Below are positions 9,008 through 18,853 of a stretch of DNA of 48,554 bases, one piece after another. Every line of letters starts with the position of its first letter. Positions within the stretch are counted from its first letter, which is position 1. This DNA comes from Oscillospiraceae bacterium (lineage in GTDB: Bacteria > Bacillota > Clostridia > Oscillospirales > Oscillospiraceae), in assembly GCA_017398625.1 (NCBI GenBank), contig JAFQFP010000009.1:1-48554 (forward strand). Reading direction: 5' to 3'. The position numbers and the translations under genes are program-made. The notes under the pieces were generated by a model. The model did not search any database. It had not been told where the DNA came from and worked only from the letters and a program-made list of their open reading frames with translations.

Positions 9008-9036
9008 TTGACAAAACTGCCTTTCGGGTGTACAAT
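9008..9036 (+). promoter_or_regulatory. Sigma-A promoter of the arginine operon
   Basis: TTGACA (9008-9013), a 17-base spacer and TACAAT (9031-9036) lie 41 bases before the argG start. Confidence 0.85.
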
Positions 9037-9077
9037 TCACCTATATTAAATAAGGGCACAGCCCGGAGGTTATGAAT

Positions 9078-10294
<1,217 letters not shown>

Positions 10295-10295
<1 letters not shown>

Positions 10296-11215
10296 TGACG
10301 AATGTATTTATTGATGGCAGCGCAGGCACTACGGGCCTGCGCATTGCCGATAGGTTGGCAAATCGGGCGGATATCCGCCTGCTGCGTCTGCCGGAGGAAA
10401 AGCGAAAGGATATCGCAGCCCGGCAGGAGGCACTCAACAGCGCGGATATTGCGTTTTTGTGCCTGCCGGATGCCGCTGCCATAGAAGCGGTAAGTCTGGT
10501 TCAAAGCGAAAAGGTAAAGATTATCGATACCTCTACCGCTCACCGTACGAACCCCGCGTGGGCTTATGGCTTTGCAGAGCTTTCTCAGGAGCACCGTGCT
10601 GCTATTGCAGGCGCAAACCGGATCGCAAATCCCGGCTGTCATGCCAGCGGCTTTATCGGCTGTGTGTATCCGTTGGTGAAGCATGGCATTGTGGCTGCGG
10701 ATTTTCCGCTGACCGCTTATTCCCTCACCGGCTACAGCGGCGGCGGCAAGAGCCTGATCGCGGAGTATGAAGCCCCTGACCGGGATGTGCGTCACGAAAG
10801 CCACCGGATCTACGGCACCACCCTGCAGCACAAGCACCTGCCGGAAATGCAGAAGATCTGCGGCTTGACACAGCCCCCGGTGTTTTCTCCCATTCTAGGG
10901 GATTTTTACGAGGGCATGGCTACCTCCGTGCTGCTGCCGGGCTTTGACGCAAAGCGTGTTTGGGAATGTCTGGCTTCCCATTACGAAAACCAGAAGATCG
11001 TTACCGTTGCCCCTCTGGGCGGCGACGAGAGCGTGATCTATGCCAGCACGCTGGCGCTGAAGGATTCCATGCGGATCATCGTAACCGGACATGAGAAGCA
11101 GACCATGGTGACCGCCCTGTTTGACAATTTAGGCAAGGGTGCCTCCGGTGCCGCCATTCAAAATATGAACATCGCCCTTGGTGTGGACGAAGCCACCGGG
11201 CTGGATGTGGAATGA
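10295..11215 (+). CDS. argC: N-acetyl-gamma-glutamyl-phosphate reductase (short type)
   Basis: This NADPH-dependent enzyme of 306 residues reduces N-acetylglutamyl phosphate to the semialdehyde, the third step of ornithine synthesis. The catalytic Cys is in NPGCHASGFIG. The N-terminus VFIDGSAGTTGLRI is the nucleotide-binding fold of the short (type 2) ArgC group of about 310 residues. Its ATG overlaps the argG stop by one base and its end overlaps a possible argJ start, so translation is probably coupled. Confidence 0.95.
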
Positions 11216-11223
11216 GGAACGAT

Positions 11224-12438
11224 ATGAAGCTGATTGAAGGCGGCGTATGTGCCGCAAAGGGCTATAAGGCAAACGGTATCCACTGCGGTATCCGCAAAAA
11301 CCGCAGTAAGCGGGATCTGGCGCTGATTGTCAGTGAAGTGAGCGCTTCTGCCGCGGCGGTGTATACCACCAATCTGGTCAAGGGCGCACCGCTGACCGTG
11401 ACCAAGCAGAATCTTGCCGACGGCAGGGCGCAGGCGGTGATCTGCAACAGCGGCAATGCCAACACCTGCAACGCCAACGGCATCGAGATCGCCATGGATA
11501 TGTGCGCTTTGGTGGAAAAGTCCACAGGTGTATCCGCAAAGGATGTGGTGGTCGCCTCCACCGGTGTCATCGGACAGGTGCTGGATATTACCCCCATTGC
11601 CAACGGCATGGAGGAGCTGACCGCAGGGCTGTCGGAAAACGGCAGCGAAGCAGCGGCACAGGCGATCATGACCACCGATACTGTGAAGAAAGAGATCGCC
11701 GTGGAGTTTACTCTGGGCGGCAAGATATGCCGAATGGGCGGTATTGCCAAGGGCAGCGGTATGATCCATCCCAATATGGCGACCATGCTGGTGTTCATCA
11801 CCACCGATGCCGCTATTTCCCCGGAAATGCTGCGCAAGGCGCTGTCCAGCGACATTACCAACACCTTCAATATGCTCAGCATTGATGGCGATACCTCCAC
11901 CAACGATATGGTGACGGTGCTTGCCAACGGTCTGGCGGGCAATCCGGAGATCACCTGCGAGGGCGAGGATTTCACCGTGTTTATGCAGGCGCTGAACACC
12001 TTGACGGTGAACCTGTGCCGCCGGATCGCCGGTGATGGCGAGGGCGCTACCAAGCTGCTGGAGTGCATCGTCAGCGGCAGTGACGATTTGGAAACAGCCA
12101 AATGCTGCGCTAAGAGCGTGATCTGCTCCAGCCTGCTGAAGGCTGCCATGTTCGGCGCGGACGCCAACTGGGGCAGAGTGCTGTGTGCTTTGGGCTACAG
12201 CGGTGCGGATGTGGATGTGAGCAAGATCGGTGTATCCTTCCACTCCTGCAAGGGGCAGATCGAGGTCTGCCGCAACGGCGCGGGCGTACCCTTCTCCGAG
12301 GAGATTGCCAAACAGATCCTGCTGGAAAAGGAGATCGAGATCCTTGTGACGCTGGGCGACGGTGCTTACAGCGCCTGCGCATGGGGCTGCGATCTGACTT
12401 ATGATTATGTGAAGATCAACGGAGATTACCGTACCTGA
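11224..12438 (+). CDS. argJ: Ornithine acetyltransferase / glutamate N-acetyltransferase
   Basis: ArgJ transfers the acetyl group from N-acetylornithine back to glutamate, making the pathway cyclic. The protein self-cleaves before a Thr, and the site is visible as HPNMATMLVF. The ATG at 11224 has GAGG six bases upstream. The ATG at 11212 overlaps the argC stop but lacks a good site, so the true start could be four residues earlier. No separate argA or argE is seen in the window, which fits the recycling pathway. Whether this ArgJ also uses acetyl-CoA cannot be told from the sequence. Confidence 0.95.
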   Translation: MKLIEGGVCAAKGYKANGIHCGIRKNRSKRDLALIVSEVSASAAAVYTTNLVKGAPLTVTKQNLADGRAQAVICNSGNANTCNANGIEIAMDMCALVEKSTGVSAKDVVVASTGVIGQVLDITPIANGMEELTAGLSENGSEAAAQAIMTTDTVKKEIAVEFTLGGKICRMGGIAKGSGMIHPNMATMLVFITTDAAISPEMLRKALSSDITNTFNMLSIDGDTSTNDMVTVLANGLAGNPEITCEGEDFTVFMQALNTLTVNLCRRIAGDGEGATKLLECIVSGSDDLETAKCCAKSVICSSLLKAAMFGADANWGRVLCALGYSGADVDVSKIGVSFHSCKGQIEVCRNGAGVPFSEEIAKQILLEKEIEILVTLGDGAYSACAWGCDLTYDYVKINGDYRT

Positions 12439-12446
12439 TCGTTGTT

Positions 12447-12474
12447 TGTAGGGGCCGAACCATCGACCCCTACA
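12447..12474. repeat. Small GTAGGGG inverted repeat between argJ and argB
   Basis: TGTAGGGG (12447-12454) and CCCCTACA (12467-12474) form an 8-bp hairpin in the only sizeable gap of the operon. A related, degenerate hairpin lies at 23642-23668 after serA. There is no T run, so read-through to argB is expected. Confidence 0.6.
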
Positions 12475-12506
12475 TACGCATTTTTATGAAAAGAGAGGTA
12501 ACTGCC

Positions 12507-13370
12507 ATGGAAGGCATTTTTTCCAATGCGGAGCGGGCGGAGGTATTGACCGCCGCGCTGCCCTATATCCGCCGGTATAACGGCAAGATCGTGGTGGTGA
12601 AGTACGGCGGCAACGCTATGGTCAACGAGCAGCTCAAGGAGCAGGTCATGGAGGATATTGTGCTGCTGTGGCTCATCGGCGTGAAAGTGGTGCTGGTCCA
12701 TGGCGGCGGTCCGGAGATCAGCGAGACCATGAAAAGATTAGGCAAGCAGGCGCAGTTCGTCAACGGTCTGCGGGTCACCGATAAGGAGACTGTGGACATC
12801 GTGCAGATGGTGCTGGCAGGCAAGATCAACAAGACTCTGGTAAACCTGCTGCAGATGAAGGGCGGTCATGCCGTGGGTCTTTCCGGCATTGACGGCGGCA
12901 TCATCGAGGCAAGGATGAAAAACGAGGATCTGGGCTTCGTGGGTGAGATCACTAAGATCCGCACCCAGCCCATCAACGACCTGCTGGAAAAGAACTATAT
13001 CCCCGTGATCTCCACAGTGGCAAGCGACCGGCAGGGCAATACCTATAACATCAACGGCGATACCGCCGCTGCCTACATCGCGGGAGCGCTGAACGCCGAG
13101 CGTCTGATCATGATGACGGATATTGCCGGAATTCTGGAAGATAAGGACGATCCCGCCACCTTGATCCCCCAGATCACCGTGGAGCAGGCAAAAACACTGT
13201 TTGACAGCGGCGTGATCTCCGGCGGTATGATCCCCAAGGTGGAGTGTTGCATCGAAGCGCTGGAGCGGGGTGTCAACAATGTGATCATCATGGACGGCCG
13301 CATTTCCCACTCCATTCTCATGGAGCTGCTCACCGACGAAGGCGCCGGTACCATGGTTACGAAAGGCTGA
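12507..13370 (+). CDS. argB: Acetylglutamate kinase
   Basis: This amino acid kinase family enzyme of 287 residues phosphorylates N-acetylglutamate, the second step of arginine synthesis and the usual point of feedback control. The motifs VVVKYGGNAM and VLVHGGGPEI bind phosphates, and NINGDTAAAYIAGAL matches the nucleotide site. The start at 12507 has AGAGAGG eight bases upstream; the in-frame ATG at 12486 has no site. It is followed closely by argD (6-base gap). Confidence 0.95.
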   Translation: MEGIFSNAERAEVLTAALPYIRRYNGKIVVVKYGGNAMVNEQLKEQVMEDIVLLWLIGVKVVLVHGGGPEISETMKRLGKQAQFVNGLRVTDKETVDIVQMVLAGKINKTLVNLLQMKGGHAVGLSGIDGGIIEARMKNEDLGFVGEITKIRTQPINDLLEKNYIPVISTVASDRQGNTYNINGDTAAAYIAGALNAERLIMMTDIAGILEDKDDPATLIPQITVEQAKTLFDSGVISGGMIPKVECCIEALERGVNNVIIMDGRISHSILMELLTDEGAGTMVTKG

Positions 13371-13376
13371 TGAAAT

Positions 13377-14552
13377 ATGGAAAGCATCATTTCTCTGGAT
13401 AAGCAGTATGTTGCCAATACCTATGCCCGGTTCCCTGTGGAGCTGGTCAGCGGCAAGGGCAATATTCTGACGGATGTCAACGGCAAGCAGTATATCGATA
13501 TGGGCTCCGGCATCGGCGTTACCGCCTTCGGCATTGCCGAAGAGGCGTGGATGGCAGCGGTGACGGCACAGCTTGGCACCTTGCAGCATACCTCCAACCT
13601 GTACTACACCCAGCCCTGTGCCCGGCTTGCCCGGCTGCTGTGTGAAAAAACGGGAATGAAGAAGGTGTTCTTCTCTAATTCCGGCGCGGAAGCCAATGAA
13701 TGTGCCATCAAGGCGGCAAGAAAGTATTCCGCCGAGAAAAAGGGCGCAGACTGCTACACCGTCGTTACCTTGGTCAACAGCTTCCACGGCAGAACACTGA
13801 CCACCCTGTCCGCCACCGGGCAGGATCACTTCCACAAGCTGTTCAATCCCTTGACCCCCGGCTTTGTCCATGTGGCGGCTGAGGACATCGAAGGGCTGAC
13901 CAAGCTGGTGAGGGAAGAAAAGATCGCCGGCATCATGCTGGAATGTGTGCAGGGTGAGGGCGGCGTTGTGGCGCTGAGCCGTGAGTTTGTCCGGGCTGCC
14001 GCGGAGCTTGCCGCAAGCAACGATATTCCGCTGATCATCGATGAGGTGCAGACCGGCAACGGACGCACCGGCAGCCTGTACGCCTATATGGACTACGGCA
14101 TTACCCCCGATATCGTCTCCACAGCCAAGGGCTTGGGCGGCGGTCTGCCCATCGGCGCTACGCTGCTGGGAGAGAAGGTAGAGAGCGTTTTGGGCTTTGG
14201 TGACCATGGCTCCACCTACGGTGGCAATCCGGTCTGCTGTGCAGGCGCTTTGAGTGTCATTGAGCGGCTGGACGAGGCGTTTTTGGCGCAGGTTCGGGAA
14301 AAGAGCGACTATGTTTTTCAGGAGCTGACCGGAGCAAAGGGCATCGTCAGCGTCACCGGCAAGGGTCTGATGATCGGCATCAAGACCCAGCGCCCCGCCA
14401 AGGAAGTGGTTGCCGATTGCATGGAGCAGGGTGTTCTGTGCCTTACAGCAAAGGATAAAGTGCGGCTGCTGCCGGCATTGAACATCCCCATGGATGTGCT
14501 GAAAAAGGCAGTGGGCGTGATCAAGTCCGCCTGTGCGGATATAAAGGAGTAA
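13377..14552 (+). CDS. argD: Acetylornithine aminotransferase
   Basis: This PLP-dependent class III aminotransferase of 391 residues converts N-acetylglutamate semialdehyde to N-acetylornithine. The PLP lysine is in STAKGLGGGLPIGA and the cofactor-binding Asp in IIDEVQTGNGRTG. FFSNSGAEANE binds the phosphate. It sits between argB and argH with 5-6 base gaps. The same family includes succinyl-diaminopimelate aminotransferases, but the operon fixes the role. Confidence 0.95.
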   Translation: MESIISLDKQYVANTYARFPVELVSGKGNILTDVNGKQYIDMGSGIGVTAFGIAEEAWMAAVTAQLGTLQHTSNLYYTQPCARLARLLCEKTGMKKVFFSNSGAEANECAIKAARKYSAEKKGADCYTVVTLVNSFHGRTLTTLSATGQDHFHKLFNPLTPGFVHVAAEDIEGLTKLVREEKIAGIMLECVQGEGGVVALSREFVRAAAELAASNDIPLIIDEVQTGNGRTGSLYAYMDYGITPDIVSTAKGLGGGLPIGATLLGEKVESVLGFGDHGSTYGGNPVCCAGALSVIERLDEAFLAQVREKSDYVFQELTGAKGIVSVTGKGLMIGIKTQRPAKEVVADCMEQGVLCLTAKDKVRLLPALNIPMDVLKKAVGVIKSACADIKE

Positions 14553-14557
14553 GAGCT

Positions 14558-15943
14558 ATGGCAAAGATGTGGGCAGGAAGAACCGATGGCGCAACGGAAC
14601 AGATCGCCGATGATTTCAATTCCTCCATCCGCTTTGACAGCAGAATGTACCGTCAGGATATTACCGGCAGCATGAACCATGCCGCCATGCTGGCAGCGAA
14701 GGGCATCATCACCCAAGCGGATGCGGATGCTCTGCGGGAGGGTCTTGCCGGGATCTTGGAGGATATAGACTCCGGGGCACTTGCCATCGATATGACCTGC
14801 GAGGATATCCACATGTTTGTGGAGCAGGTGCTGACAGAGCGGCTGGGAGATGTGGGCAAACGGCTCCACACCGCCCGCAGCCGCAACGATCAGGTGGCGC
14901 TGGATACCCGGCTGTACCTGCGGGAGCAGACGCAGGAGATCCTCTCTCTGGTGAAGGCGCTGCTGGAAGCGGTGGTCTCCAAGGCAGAGCAGTACAGCAA
15001 TGCCATCATGCCCGGCTATACTCATTTGCAGCGGGCGCAGCCCGTTACCTTCGGACATCACCTTATGGCGTATGCCATGATGCTGCTGCGGGATATGGAC
15101 AGGCTCATGGATTGCAAGAGAAGAATGAATCAGTCTCCCATCGGCTGCTGCGCCTTGGCAGGCACCACCTATCCCATCGACCGCCGCTACGAGGCATCGC
15201 TGATGGGCTTTGACGGCATCTGCCGCAACTCTCTGGACGGCGTTTCCGACCGGGATTTCTGTGTGGAGCTGCTGAGCTGTCTGGCTATGCTGATGATGCA
15301 CCTATCCCGTTTCTCTGAGGAGATCATCCTCTGGTCAAGCTGGGAGTTTAAGTTTGTGGAGCTAAGCGATGCCTTTACCACCGGCTCTTCTATCATGCCC
15401 CAGAAGAAAAATCCGGATATGGCAGAGCTGGTTCGCGGCAAGACCGGGCGGGTCTACGGCGATCTGATGGCGCTGCTGACTACCCTCAAGGGTCTGCCCT
15501 TGGCATATAATAAGGATATGCAGGAGGACAAAGAGGGCGTGTTCGATGCGGTGGACACGGTGAAGATGTGCCTGCAGGTGTTCGCACCCATGGTGCAGAC
15601 CATGGAGGCAAACCTTGCCAACATGAAGCGAGCTGCCCAGAAGGGCTTTATCAACGCCACTGACCTTGCAGACTATCTGGTGAAAAAGGGGCTGCCCTTC
15701 CGCAGCGCCTATAAGATATCCGGTCAGCTTGTGGCATATTGCATCCGCAGCAACACCGTTCTGGAGGAGCTGCCGCTGGAGACCTATAAGGGCTACAGCG
15801 ACCTGTTTGATGAGGATCTTTACAGCGAGATCGACCTGAAGACCTGCGTGGAAAAGCGCATCAGCGAGGGCGGCACATCCACCGCCTCCGTGCTGGAGCA
15901 GATCGCATGGGTCAAGGAACAACTGAAGGAGGAAAAAGCATGA
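14558..15943 (+). CDS. argH: Argininosuccinate lyase
   Basis: This enzyme of 461 residues splits argininosuccinate into arginine and fumarate, the last step. The fumarase/aspartase superfamily signature appears as [12 protein letters not shown], and [18 protein letters not shown] is the typical N-terminal motif. It forms tetramers in the family. AAGGAG precedes the ATG. Its stop overlaps the argF ATG (ATGA). Confidence 0.96.
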   Translation: MAKMWAGRTDGATEQIADDFNSSIRFDSRMYRQDITGSMNHAAMLAAKGIITQADADALREGLAGILEDIDSGALAIDMTCEDIHMFVEQVLTERLGDVGKRLHTARSRNDQVALDTRLYLREQTQEILSLVKALLEAVVSKAEQYSNAIMPGYTHLQRAQPVTFGHHLMAYAMMLLRDMDRLMDCKRRMNQSPIGCCALAGTTYPIDRRYEASLMGFDGICRNSLDGVSDRDFCVELLSCLAMLMMHLSRFSEEIILWSSWEFKFVELSDAFTTGSSIMPQKKNPDMAELVRGKTGRVYGDLMALLTTLKGLPLAYNKDMQEDKEGVFDAVDTVKMCLQVFAPMVQTMEANLANMKRAAQKGFINATDLADYLVKKGLPFRSAYKISGQLVAYCIRSNTVLEELPLETYKGYSDLFDEDLYSEIDLKTCVEKRISEGGTSTASVLEQIAWVKEQLKEEKA

Positions 15944-16929
15944 TCGGCTTGAAGAATAAGAGTTTTCTGAAGCTGCTGGATCTGTCTGTTGATCAGATCA
16001 GCGGACTGCTGGCGCTGGCGGTGGAGCTGAAGCAGAAGAAAAAGGCAGGGATCCCCCACCGGCTTTGTGAGGGGAAGAATGTGGTGCTGCTGTTTGAGAA
16101 GGACAGCACCCGTACCCGCTGTGCCTTTGAGGTGGCGGCAGCGGATCTGGGTATGAGCGCTACCTATCTGGGCCCCAGCGGTTCCCAAATGGGCAAGAAG
16201 GAGTCCATTGCCGATACTGCCCGGGTTCTGGGAAGAATGTACGATGGCATCGAGTACCGCGGCTTCGGTCAGAGCATCGTGGAGCAGCTCAGCGACTATG
16301 CGGGCGTTCCCGTTTGGAACGGTTTGACCAACGAGTTCCATCCCACCCAGATCTTGGCGGATTTTCTTACAATTCAGGAGCATTTCGGCGGCTTGCAGGG
16401 TAAGAAGCTGGTGTATATGGGCGATGCCCGGTATAATATGGGCAATTCTCTCATGGTGGGCTGTGCGAAAATGGGTATGCACTTTGTTGCCTGCGCCCCC
16501 GAGAAGTATTTCCCGGATGCCGCGCTGATCGACCAGTGCAGGGAAGTGGCCGCCCAGACCGGCGCTACGCTGGAGTTTATCACCGATCCCAAGGAAGCGG
16601 TGAAGGGCGCCCATGTGATCTACACCGATGTGTGGGTGTCCATGGGTGAGCCGGACAGCGTATGGCAGGAGCGGATCCGGGATCTGACACCCTACCGGGT
16701 AACAAGCGAGCTGATGGCAGCTGCGGGTCAGCAGTGCCGGTTCATGCACTGTCTGCCTGCCTTCCACGATCTGAACACCACCATCGGCAAGCAGATCTAC
16801 GATAAATTCGGCATCGATTGCATGGAAGTTACCGATGAGGTCTTTGAAAGTGAGCAGTCCATCGTCTTTGACGAGGCGGAGAACCGGATGCACACCATCA
16901 AGGCGGTCATGGCGGCTACCTTGGCATAA
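15940..16929 (+). CDS. argF: Ornithine carbamoyltransferase
   Basis: It makes citrulline from ornithine and carbamoyl phosphate and has 329 residues. The carbamoyl-phosphate motif is [15 protein letters not shown], and the ornithine-side motif is HCLPAFHD. The ATG at 15940 overlaps the argH stop and has a perfect AAGGAGG site; an in-frame ATG at 15907 inside argH is less likely. As an anabolic enzyme it completes the set argG-C-J-B-D-H-F. A strong hairpin terminator follows. Confidence 0.95.
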   Translation: MIGLKNKSFLKLLDLSVDQISGLLALAVELKQKKKAGIPHRLCEGKNVVLLFEKDSTRTRCAFEVAAADLGMSATYLGPSGSQMGKKESIADTARVLGRMYDGIEYRGFGQSIVEQLSDYAGVPVWNGLTNEFHPTQILADFLTIQEHFGGLQGKKLVYMGDARYNMGNSLMVGCAKMGMHFVACAPEKYFPDAALIDQCREVAAQTGATLEFITDPKEAVKGAHVIYTDVWVSMGEPDSVWQERIRDLTPYRVTSELMAAAGQQCRFMHCLPAFHDLNTTIGKQIYDKFGIDCMEVTDEVFESEQSIVFDEAENRMHTIKAVMAATLA

Positions 16930-16935
16930 AGCTAT

Positions 16936-16981
16936 GAAAAAACACAGCCCTTGCGGATTTTTCGCAAGGGCTGTGTTTTTT
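16936..16981. terminator. Strong bidirectional terminator after argF and mpg
   Basis: AAAACACAGCCCTTGCG and its complement around 16963-16980 form a stem of about 17 bp with T runs on both strands. It separates the converging arginine operon and the cotH operon. Confidence 0.9.
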
Positions 16982-17486
16982 AGTCCATAATAAACCGCCA
17001 AGGCCTGTCTTGATCCTCCTGCGTGGCATAGCCGATGCCCACCCGCTTGCCGGTTTTCACACCGCAGGCGAAGCCATCGTCCTCGATCCACAGGGCATCG
17101 TTACCTAGAGCGCTGGTGCGGTTCAGCCGACCGGTGATGCCCAGCTTTTTGGTGAGCCTGCCGGGGCCGGGGGCATCTATGCAGGCGCGGATCAGCACCG
17201 CCTGCGGATCATTTTCCTCTCCGGTGACAATATTCAGCAGCCAATGGATGCCGTAGCAAAGGTAGATGTACACAGTGCCGCCATCGGCATACAGTACCTC
17301 GGTGCGATTGGTTCTGCCCTTGTGGGCGTGGCAGGCAGTATCCGCTTCGCCGCAGTACGCCTCGGTTTCTGAGATCCGCAGACGCAGCTCTCCGGCTTCG
17401 GTTTTATGCACCAAGACCTTGCCCACAAGATCATGGGCTACATCCAGACAGGGGCGGCGGTAAAATTCGTAGGGGAGAATAGGCAT
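16980..17486 (-). CDS. mpg: Putative 3-methyladenine DNA glycosylase (AAG/MPG family)
   Basis: This DNA repair enzyme of 168 residues should excise alkylated purines. Family motifs are visible: DLVGKVLVHK, RISETEAYCGEADTACHA, then VYIYLCYGIHWLLNIV, RACIDAPGPGRLTKKLGI and GNDALWI. The Glu of ETEAY is the catalytic base position in the family. It is shorter than the 190-200 residues usual for bacterial members, mostly at the C-terminus. Its ATG overlaps the DUF4956 stop by one base, so it is the last gene of the cotH operon, an odd partner for envelope genes. Confidence 0.88.
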   Translation of the reverse strand: MPILPYEFYRRPCLDVAHDLVGKVLVHKTEAGELRLRISETEAYCGEADTACHAHKGRTNRTEVLYADGGTVYIYLCYGIHWLLNIVTGEENDPQAVLIRACIDAPGPGRLTKKLGITGRLNRTSALGNDALWIEDDGFACGVKTGKRVGIGYATQEDQDRPWRFIMD

Positions 17487-18154
17487 TACAGCACGCTGCC
17501 GCTGACAGAGCGCATAATGGAGATCTCCTCAACACCGGACTCATTGCGCAGAGCTTCTACCCGAACCATGTTATTATCGGTCAGGCGCATCTCAGCCACC
17601 AATTCGGTATATTCGCCGGTAATGGACTTGTTCTTCATCTTATAAGCGGGCAGGGAGGCAAGACGGCGCTCCACATTGGTATCTCCGTTGTAGCGAATCA
17701 CCACCAAGTAGCTGTCGGACTTTTTCTTGCCGGAGAAGGCGTGGGCAATCACAAACAGCAGACCCAGCAGCAGGGTAATGAGGATGGAGATGGTCACATA
17801 GCCCGCGCCGCAGATGATACCCGTGGCGATGGCCCAGAACAGGAAGCTGGTATCGGTGGCTTCCTTCACGGCGGTGCGGAAGCGGACGATGGACAGTGCG
17901 CCCACCATGCCCAGAGACAGCACCACATTGGAGGAGACTACCAAGATCACCACGGTGGTGACCATGCTCAGCATCATCAGACAGTTGGCAAAGCTGCGGC
18001 TGTAACTGACGCCGCCGTAGGTGACGCGGTAGATGTAAATGATGAACAGGCTGAGCAGGAAGGACAGCACGATGGCAACCAGCGCATCGGTGACGGAAAT
18101 GGCGGCAAATTCCTCCAGAAATTTACCTTTGATGATATCGGTGAAATTCAGCAT
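17486..18154 (-). CDS. DUF4956 membrane protein
   Basis: This protein of 222 residues has four hydrophobic segments (about 20-40, 55-80, 85-105 and 110-140) followed by a soluble C-terminal domain. GMVGALSIVRFRTAVKE is the conserved family core. The biochemical function is not established. DUF4956 genes commonly sit beside VTC-domain and CotH genes, and this arrangement is seen here: it follows the VTC-domain gene by 18 bases. A role as membrane partner of the VTC-like protein is inference. GAGAGG precedes the ATG. Confidence 0.9.
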   Translation of the reverse strand: MLNFTDIIKGKFLEEFAAISVTDALVAIVLSFLLSLFIIYIYRVTYGGVSYSRSFANCLMMLSMVTTVVILVVSSNVVLSLGMVGALSIVRFRTAVKEATDTSFLFWAIATGIICGAGYVTISILITLLLGLLFVIAHAFSGKKKSDSYLVVIRYNGDTNVERRLASLPAYKMKNKSITGEYTELVAEMRLTDNNMVRVEALRNESGVEEISIMRSVSGSVL

Positions 18155-18172
18155 AGTGTAAAACCTCTCTTT

Positions 18173-18853
18173 TTATATCAGATTGAGACAAAGAACATAC
18201 TTGGAAATGGCAAGATTCACCTTAGGGATATCCTCCAGCACCTCGCTGAGGTATCCGGGGAGAAAATCGTCGAATTTGACCTCCAAAACCACTTGGTTAT
18301 CCTCCAAGACAGGGATCATGGCATGGGGGCTGGCAAACAGCTCGCCGTTGTAGGGGTGGGTGCGAATGTTTTCATCCAGCGTGATGCGGGTATTGCCTGC
18401 GTTGCAGACAAAGGGGGTGCGGTCATAGTCCACCAGCACCCGGGGACGCATCCCACAGGAGATCTGCACCCGCAGCTCCTCAGTCAGCCCTTTGGGGTGG
18501 TCGGGACAACCGCTTCGAAGGCATTGTTCCAGCGCCAGCGCATCGGCACGGGTGACGGTCTGGGCGATTTTGCGGGTGAGGTTCTCATGCTTTTCCTTTT
18601 TTTCCAGCTTGATGACCCGGTCATCGTAATTATAGTAGCGGATGCGATATTTGACCCGGTCACGGACACCGGACATCTTGTCGGTGTAGGCGGAAAAGTC
18701 CTGATCGTCAAAATACAGGCTTCGAATGGTATACTGCCCGGTGGGACCTGCGTGGGGATCCCGGCGCATAAAGCCCGGCAGGCGGCTTTTCAGAAGCTGC
18801 GCCGATGCTTGGGAGATCAGAAATTTGTATTCATGGCGAAAGCCCTTTTGCAT
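18173..18853 (-). CDS. VTC-domain (polyphosphate polymerase-like) protein
   Basis: This protein of 226 residues has the fold of the catalytic domain of yeast VTC4, which makes polyphosphate from ATP in a tunnel lined with basic residues. RHEYKFLIS at the start, TIRSLYFDD, VKYRIRYYN and IKLEKKEKHENLTRKIA supply the basic and acidic residues expected of the tunnel, and LEVKFDDFLP is near the end. The ATG at 18853 overlaps the CotH stop (TGATG) and has AAGGAG; a GTG nine bases upstream is less likely. Polymerase activity is inferred from the family and has rarely been tested in bacteria. Confidence 0.88.
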   Translation of the reverse strand: MQKGFRHEYKFLISQASAQLLKSRLPGFMRRDPHAGPTGQYTIRSLYFDDQDFSAYTDKMSGVRDRVKYRIRYYNYDDRVIKLEKKEKHENLTRKIAQTVTRADALALEQCLRSGCPDHPKGLTEELRVQISCGMRPRVLVDYDRTPFVCNAGNTRITLDENIRTHPYNGELFASPHAMIPVLEDNQVVLEVKFDDFLPGYLSEVLEDIPKVNLAISKYVLCLNLI